From a bacterium UBA6115 (GTDB lineage Bacteria > Bacillota_A > Clostridia > Christensenellales > Aristaeellaceae), in the NCBI GenBank assembly GCA_002428405.1, contig DIWD01000038.1, positions 30,587-40,235 on the forward strand: a DNA stretch of 9,649 bases, read 5' to 3'. The notes under the pieces are model-generated. The model ran no database searches. It was not told the DNA's origin and was given only the letters and a program-made list of their open reading frames with translations. The position numbers were made by a program, and so were the translations under genes. Positions 6,329 to 9,649 of the stretch are shown here, one piece after another; within the stretch, counting starts at the first letter, position 1, and each line of letters begins with the position of its first letter.

Positions 6329-7042
6329 ATGCTTAAAATCCAGAACCTCAGCAAGTCCTACGGTGACAAAAAGGCGGTGGACAGCCTGTCCATCCATATC
6401 AAACCCGGGGAGATCTACGGCTTCATCGGGCACAACGGCGCCGGTAAAACGACCACCATCAAGGCCTGCTGCGGCATCCTCCGCTTTGACGAGGGCGAAA
6501 TCCATATCAATGGATTGTCCATCAAGGAGCAGCCGCTGGAATGCAAAAAGCTCCTCGCCTACCTGCCGGACAACCCTGACCTGTACGAGTTTATGACCGG
6601 CATCCGCTACCTGAACTTCACCGCGGATATCTTCGGAATTCCCAAAGCCCTGCGGGAGGAGCGGATCGCCCGCCTCGCCGGCGCCTTTGAACTGACCGGG
6701 GACCTGGCGCAGCCCATCAGCGCCTATTCCCACGGCATGAAGCAGAAGCTCGCCGTCATCAGCGCGATGCTGCACGAGCCCCGCCTGCTGGTCATGGACG
6801 AACCCTTCACCGGGCTTGATCCCAAGGCATCCTTCACCTTGAAGCAGATGATGCGCTCTTTGTGCGATGCGGGCGGCGCGGTGTTTTTCTCCACCCATGT
6901 GCTGGACGTGGCAGAAAAATTGTGCGACAAGGTGGCCATCATCCGCCATGGCAGGCTGGTGGTTGAGGGGCCGATGGATGCTGTGAAGGGAGATGAGTCG
7001 CTGGAGGAGGTCTTCCTGGAACTGGAGGATAAAAATGCTTAA
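6329..7042 (+). CDS. ABC transporter ATP-binding protein (EcsA/YhaQ-like export type)
   Basis: A 237-residue nucleotide-binding subunit that would energise the membrane protein encoded next. Walker A is GHNGAGKTT (34-42), the signature is YSHGMKQK (133-140, an SHGMK variant of LSGGQ), Walker B is LLVMDEP (153-159), and the switch His is H190 in STHVLD. At the Q-loop position the sequence reads LPDNPD (79-84), with Asp81 where Gln is usual; I recall similar PDNP loops in clostridial EcsA-like proteins. The start has AAGGAG six bases upstream. Its last eight bases overlap the permease ORF (stop TAA 7040-7042, permease ATG 7035), so the two are translationally coupled. The substrate is unknown. 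ATPases of this branch usually pair with ABC-2-like exporters rather than solute-binding-protein importers, and no binding protein is present here. Confidence 0.94.
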   Translation: MLKIQNLSKSYGDKKAVDSLSIHIKPGEIYGFIGHNGAGKTTTIKACCGILRFDEGEIHINGLSIKEQPLECKKLLAYLPDNPDLYEFMTGIRYLNFTADIFGIPKALREERIARLAGAFELTGDLAQPISAYSHGMKQKLAVISAMLHEPRLLVMDEPFTGLDPKASFTLKQMMRSLCDAGGAVFFSTHVLDVAEKLCDKVAIIRHGRLVVEGPMDAVKGDESLEEVFLELEDKNA

Positions 7043-8639
7043 GGCGTTGCTGAAAACCCGCCTGCAGGCGCTTTTCGCCCAACTGTTCACCTTCGGCCGG
7101 GCGGGAAAGAAACGCTCCGCCGGGATGAAGCTGCTCATCGCGCTGCTGGCGGTCTACGTCATCGGGAGCCTGGGCTTTTCCGTGGGCGCGATGTTTGACA
7201 TGCTCTACGTCCCCTACCGGGACGCCGGGCTAAGGGTTCTTTACCACGCAATGTGCACGCTGACGGCATTCATGATGAGCTTCGTGGGCAGCGTTTTCCT
7301 GGCCCAGTCGACGCTGTATGACGCTAAGGACAACGATATGCTTCTCTCGCTGCCAATCAGGCCGGGGACGATCCTGCTAAGCCGCACCGCGGTGCTGCTC
7401 CTGTTCGTCTTCATGTTCCAGCAGCTCATCCTGCTGCCCTCCGCGGTTGTGTGGCTGATACACGGGCCGGTGAGTTTTTCCGGCATCCTGATGTACATCC
7501 TCACCAGCCTGCTTTTGCCGCTGCCGGCGCTCGCGCTGTCCCTTCTGGGCGGCTGGCTGCTGGCGATCATCACCCAGCGTGTTAAGCGTAAGTCGCTGGT
7601 AACGACCCTGCTGTCGCTGCTGTTCCTGTTCGCCTACTTCGCTCTGTTCAGCCAGCTGCCCAAGTACCTCAGCCGGCTCATCGCCTCCGGCGAGCAGATC
7701 GCGCAGGCCTTCCAGAAGGCTTTGTTCCCGGCCTGGCATTACGGCCTGGCCATCGCTGAGGGCAGCCTGACAAGCCTGCTGCTGTTCGCGCTCACGGCCA
7801 TCCTGCCGCTGACGCTGGTGCTTTACGTCATTTCCAGGAGTTACCTGCGCATCCTGACCATGAAGCGCGGGGCGCCCAAGGCGGTCTACACGGCAGGGCC
7901 AATGAAGGAAGGCAGCCTGAAAGCCGCGCTGCTGAAGAAGGAACTCCGGCGTTTCTTCTCATGCCCGGCCTACATGCTCAATTCGGGTCTGGGGCTGGCG
8001 TTCATGCTGGCGCTGCCGGTGCTGCTGCTGGTCAACAGAGGCATCCTGGACCAGCTCATGGCGCAGACCAGCCTGACAGGTGTCGCGCCGGAAACCTTCA
8101 CGCTGCTCATCCTGACGATGATCACAGCGATGAACATGGTATCCGCCCCTTCCGTTTCCCTTGAGGGAAAGGCATTGTGGATCCTCAAATCCCTGCCGGT
8201 CAGCCCCATGGACGCGCTGCTGGGCAAGGTCAAGGCGCACCTCACGATCTGCCTGCCGCCCGTCCTGCTGGCCTGCGCTGCGACCGCACTCATCCAGGGA
8301 GCTGCCCTGCCCCTGGCTCTGTTGATGGCAGCTCTTCCCGCGCTGATGACCCTGATGAGCGGTTTGCTGGGTGTGCTGCTGAACCTGCGCTTCCCCAAGT
8401 TTGACTGGACCCATGAAATCGAGCCGGTCAAGCAGGGCATCGGCACCATATTGACCATGCTGGTCAGTTTCCTGATGGTGGCGGGGCCCGCAGCACTGTA
8501 TGCCCTGGTGCTCAAGGGCAACCCGGGCCTCGTCTTTTTCGCGGCGCTGACCGCCATCTTCTACGCCGTCGTCTGCGGCCTGCTGTACCTTCTGCTCAGG
8601 CGCTGGGGAACAAAAGCCTTCCTTGACCTGAATGCCTGA
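7035..8639 (+). CDS. ABC-2-like polytopic permease partner of the ATPase
   Basis: A 534-residue, strongly hydrophobic membrane protein. I see about 12 membrane segments, roughly at residues 33-55, 70-92, 112-142, 147-180 (perhaps two), 188-207, 244-267, 315-334, 352-372, 403-421, 424-449, 470-492 and 498-521. The cytoplasmic N-terminus is basic (KTR, GRAGKKR). A long basic loop at 270-310 (RSYLRIL, KKELRR) separates two halves that each contain a similar motif, LLSLPIRP (103-110) and LKSLPVSP (384-391), suggesting internal duplication and possibly coupling helices touching the ATPase. This size and layout fits the large single-chain permeases of EcsB/ABC-2-like exporters. The start at 7035 has GGAGG six bases upstream and overlaps the ATPase end; an in-frame ATG at 6993 lies within the ATPase and lacks support. 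The substrate is unknown; drug, lipid or peptide export are all possible. Confidence 0.88.
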   Translation: MLKALLKTRLQALFAQLFTFGRAGKKRSAGMKLLIALLAVYVIGSLGFSVGAMFDMLYVPYRDAGLRVLYHAMCTLTAFMMSFVGSVFLAQSTLYDAKDNDMLLSLPIRPGTILLSRTAVLLLFVFMFQQLILLPSAVVWLIHGPVSFSGILMYILTSLLLPLPALALSLLGGWLLAIITQRVKRKSLVTTLLSLLFLFAYFALFSQLPKYLSRLIASGEQIAQAFQKALFPAWHYGLAIAEGSLTSLLLFALTAILPLTLVLYVISRSYLRILTMKRGAPKAVYTAGPMKEGSLKAALLKKELRRFFSCPAYMLNSGLGLAFMLALPVLLLVNRGILDQLMAQTSLTGVAPETFTLLILTMITAMNMVSAPSVSLEGKALWILKSLPVSPMDALLGKVKAHLTICLPPVLLACAATALIQGAALPLALLMAALPALMTLMSGLLGVLLNLRFPKFDWTHEIEPVKQGIGTILTMLVSFLMVAGPAALYALVLKGNPGLVFFAALTAIFYAVVCGLLYLLLRRWGTKAFLDLNA

Positions 8640-8702
8640 TCGGTCGAGCCTGCCGGGTAGAATCATTCCGTAGATCTGGAAATTATTCAAGGAGAAGACT
8701 TT
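8640..8702 (+). promoter_or_regulatory. Short gap with the ribosome binding site of the disulfide reductase gene
   Basis: This 63-base gap contains AAGGAG (8689-8694), eight bases before the ATG at 8703. I see no convincing terminator (only a 4-5-bp TTCC/GGAA stem at about 8665-8684 without a T-run) and no good promoter (TAGAAT at 8658-8663 lacks a -35). Co-transcription with the ABC transporter genes is therefore the simplest reading. Confidence 0.5.
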
Positions 8703-9649
8703 ATGCGGCATTACGACCTGGCGGTGATCGGCGCGGGCAGCGGGCTGATCGTCATGGAAGAAGCCCTCAAACACGGGAAGACCGTCGCGGTCATCGAAAA
8801 AGGCGAGTTCGGGGGTACCTGTCTCAACCGGGGCTGCATCCCCTCCAAAATGCTGGTTTACCCCGCGGACCTCATCCGCGAGGCCCAGCGCGGGGAACGT
8901 GTCGGCGTGACATTTTCCGAGCCCAAGGTGGACTGGAAAAAAATCACCCGGCGTATGCGGCGGCAGACAGATGTAAACAAAGACCTGGAGAGTGACCTGG
9001 AGAAAACGCCAGGCCTGACGCTGTACAAGGGTGAGGCGAAGTTTGAGGATCCGCACACGCTGTCGGTCAGCCTGAAGGACGGCGGCAGTGAGCGCCTCAG
9101 CGCGGACGACATCGTCATCGCGGCCGGCGCCAGGACCCGGGTTCCTGTCATAGCAGGCCTGGAAGAAGCCGGATATATCACCAGCGAATCCTTCTTCGGG
9201 GACAAGTTCCCCAGCAAACCCTACGACAGCCTGCTGGTTTACGGCGGCGGCTCCACGGCGTGCGAGATCGCGCACATCTTTTCAGCCTTCGGCACTAAGG
9301 TCACCCTGGCCGTCCGAAGCGAGACCATCCTGCGGGGATTTGACGGGGAAATCGGTCCCTTTGTCGGCAAGGAACTGGAGGCAGCCGGGGTCAGGGTGCT
9401 CTATTATGCCCTCGCGCAGTCAATCAGGAATGAAAACGGCCTGAAAACCGTGGAGTTCCAGGACGCGCGCAGCGGGGAACGTTATCCGGTCAGTGCGCAG
9501 GAGGTGTTCATCGCCTCCGGTATAATCCCCAACACCGACCGGCTCAACCTGGCTTCAGCACAGGTGGAGACGGACATGAACGGCTATGTTTCAACCGACA
9601 GCAGGCTTGCCACCTCCGTCCCGCACATCTGGGCGCTGGGCGACATCAA
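8703..9649 (+). CDS. Class I pyridine nucleotide-disulfide oxidoreductase (dihydrolipoamide dehydrogenase/mycothione reductase-like), 3' end beyond window
   Basis: A flavoprotein disulfide reductase; 315 complete codons are visible of a family length near 450-470. FAD binding is shown by VIGAGSGL (8-15) and IEKGEFGGTCLNRGC (31-45). The redox-active pair is C40 and C45 in GGTCLNRGCIPSK. The NAD(P)H Rossmann motif is YGGGSTACEIA (180-190). VIAAGAR at about 139-145 and the second FAD motif ALGD at the edge (about 311-314) complete what is visible. The dimerisation domain with the catalytic His-Glu pair is off the window, so activity cannot be judged fully. The segment IPSKMLVYPADLI (46-58) reminds me of mycothione reductases and of uncharacterised dihydrolipoamide-dehydrogenase-like proteins more than of glutathione reductase. 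No 2-oxoacid dehydrogenase or glycine-cleavage gene is visible next to it, so the physiological disulfide is unknown. Confidence 0.92.
   Translation, partial: MRHYDLAVIGAGSGLIVMEEALKHGKTVAVIEKGEFGGTCLNRGCIPSKMLVYPADLIREAQRGERVGVTFSEPKVDWKKITRRMRRQTDVNKDLESDLEKTPGLTLYKGEAKFEDPHTLSVSLKDGGSERLSADDIVIAAGARTRVPVIAGLEEAGYITSESFFGDKFPSKPYDSLLVYGGGSTACEIAHIFSAFGTKVTLAVRSETILRGFDGEIGPFVGKELEAAGVRVLYYALAQSIRNENGLKTVEFQDARSGERYPVSAQEVFIASGIIPNTDRLNLASAQVETDMNGYVSTDSRLATSVPHIWALGDI

Noticed and set aside
6299..7138. 279-codon open frame on the minus strand opposite the ABC ATPase
   Set aside because: The plus-strand frame carries every ABC ATPase motif. The antisense frame has no family resemblance and spans the promoter region.
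8658..8684. TAGAAT as a promoter and TTCC/GGAA as a terminator between the permease and reductase genes
   Set aside because: The hexamer lacks a -35 or extended -10 TG, and the stem is only 4-5 bp without a T-run. Neither supports a transcription boundary.
7959..9275. 438-codon open frame on the minus strand opposite the permease and the disulfide reductase
   Set aside because: It is antisense to two strongly supported genes. Its translation is rich in Gln, His, Arg and Gly with no recognisable domain, as expected from the complementary strand of GC-rich codons.

Overview
The window is a GC-rich (roughly 60% by eye), densely coded stretch from what looks like a strictly anaerobic Gram-positive fermenter, probably an uncultured member of the Clostridia. 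The pointers are strong AGGAGG-type ribosome binding sites, extended -10 promoters (TGCTATAAT), a multi-cofactor [FeFe] hydrogenase operon and short intergenic gaps. The assignment to Clostridia is an inference from gene content; nothing in the window fixes the species. No rRNA, tRNA, CRISPR array, insertion sequence or phage gene was seen.

Region 1 (1-5016, minus strand, read right to left) is a three-gene hydrogenase operon. A NuoE/HydC-like [2Fe-2S] subunit (5016-4510) is followed 19 bases later by a very large HydB-like subunit (4490-1401), then 3 bases later by the [FeFe] hydrogenase catalytic subunit HydA (1397 to beyond base 1). The composition matches the soluble trimeric NAD(P)-linked or electron-bifurcating hydrogenases (HydABC/HndABCD). 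The notable part is HydB. Its NuoF-like half keeps FMN and NADH sites and an N-terminal thioredoxin-like [2Fe-2S] domain, but where the usual C-terminal ferredoxin domain is expected it is fused to a complete GltD/NfnL-like module with iron-sulfur, FAD and NAD(P)H sites. One polypeptide therefore appears to carry two flavins and two pyridine-nucleotide sites next to a hydrogenase.

Region 2 (5017-5214) is the leader of that operon. It holds two hairpin-plus-T-run structures, an extended -10 promoter whose start point would fall inside one hairpin, a small palindrome, and a possible 27-codon leader ORF overlapping the NuoE start as ATGA.

Region 3 (5215-6328) is a single Gfo/Idh/MocA-family oxidoreductase on the minus strand. 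It has a near-consensus sigma-A-type promoter and faces a divergent promoter for the plus-strand genes.

Region 4 (6329-9649, plus strand) starts with an overlapping pair: an ABC transporter ATPase and a 12-helix (predicted) permease that has an internally repeated loop motif. It ends with the first two thirds of a class I pyridine nucleotide-disulfide oxidoreductase that runs off the right edge.

In concert, region 1 would balance reduced ferredoxin, NADH and perhaps NADPH with H2. The oxidoreductase and ABC transporter genes have no evident functional link to it. Both edge genes (HydA and the disulfide reductase) are incomplete because of the window boundaries, not because of mutation.
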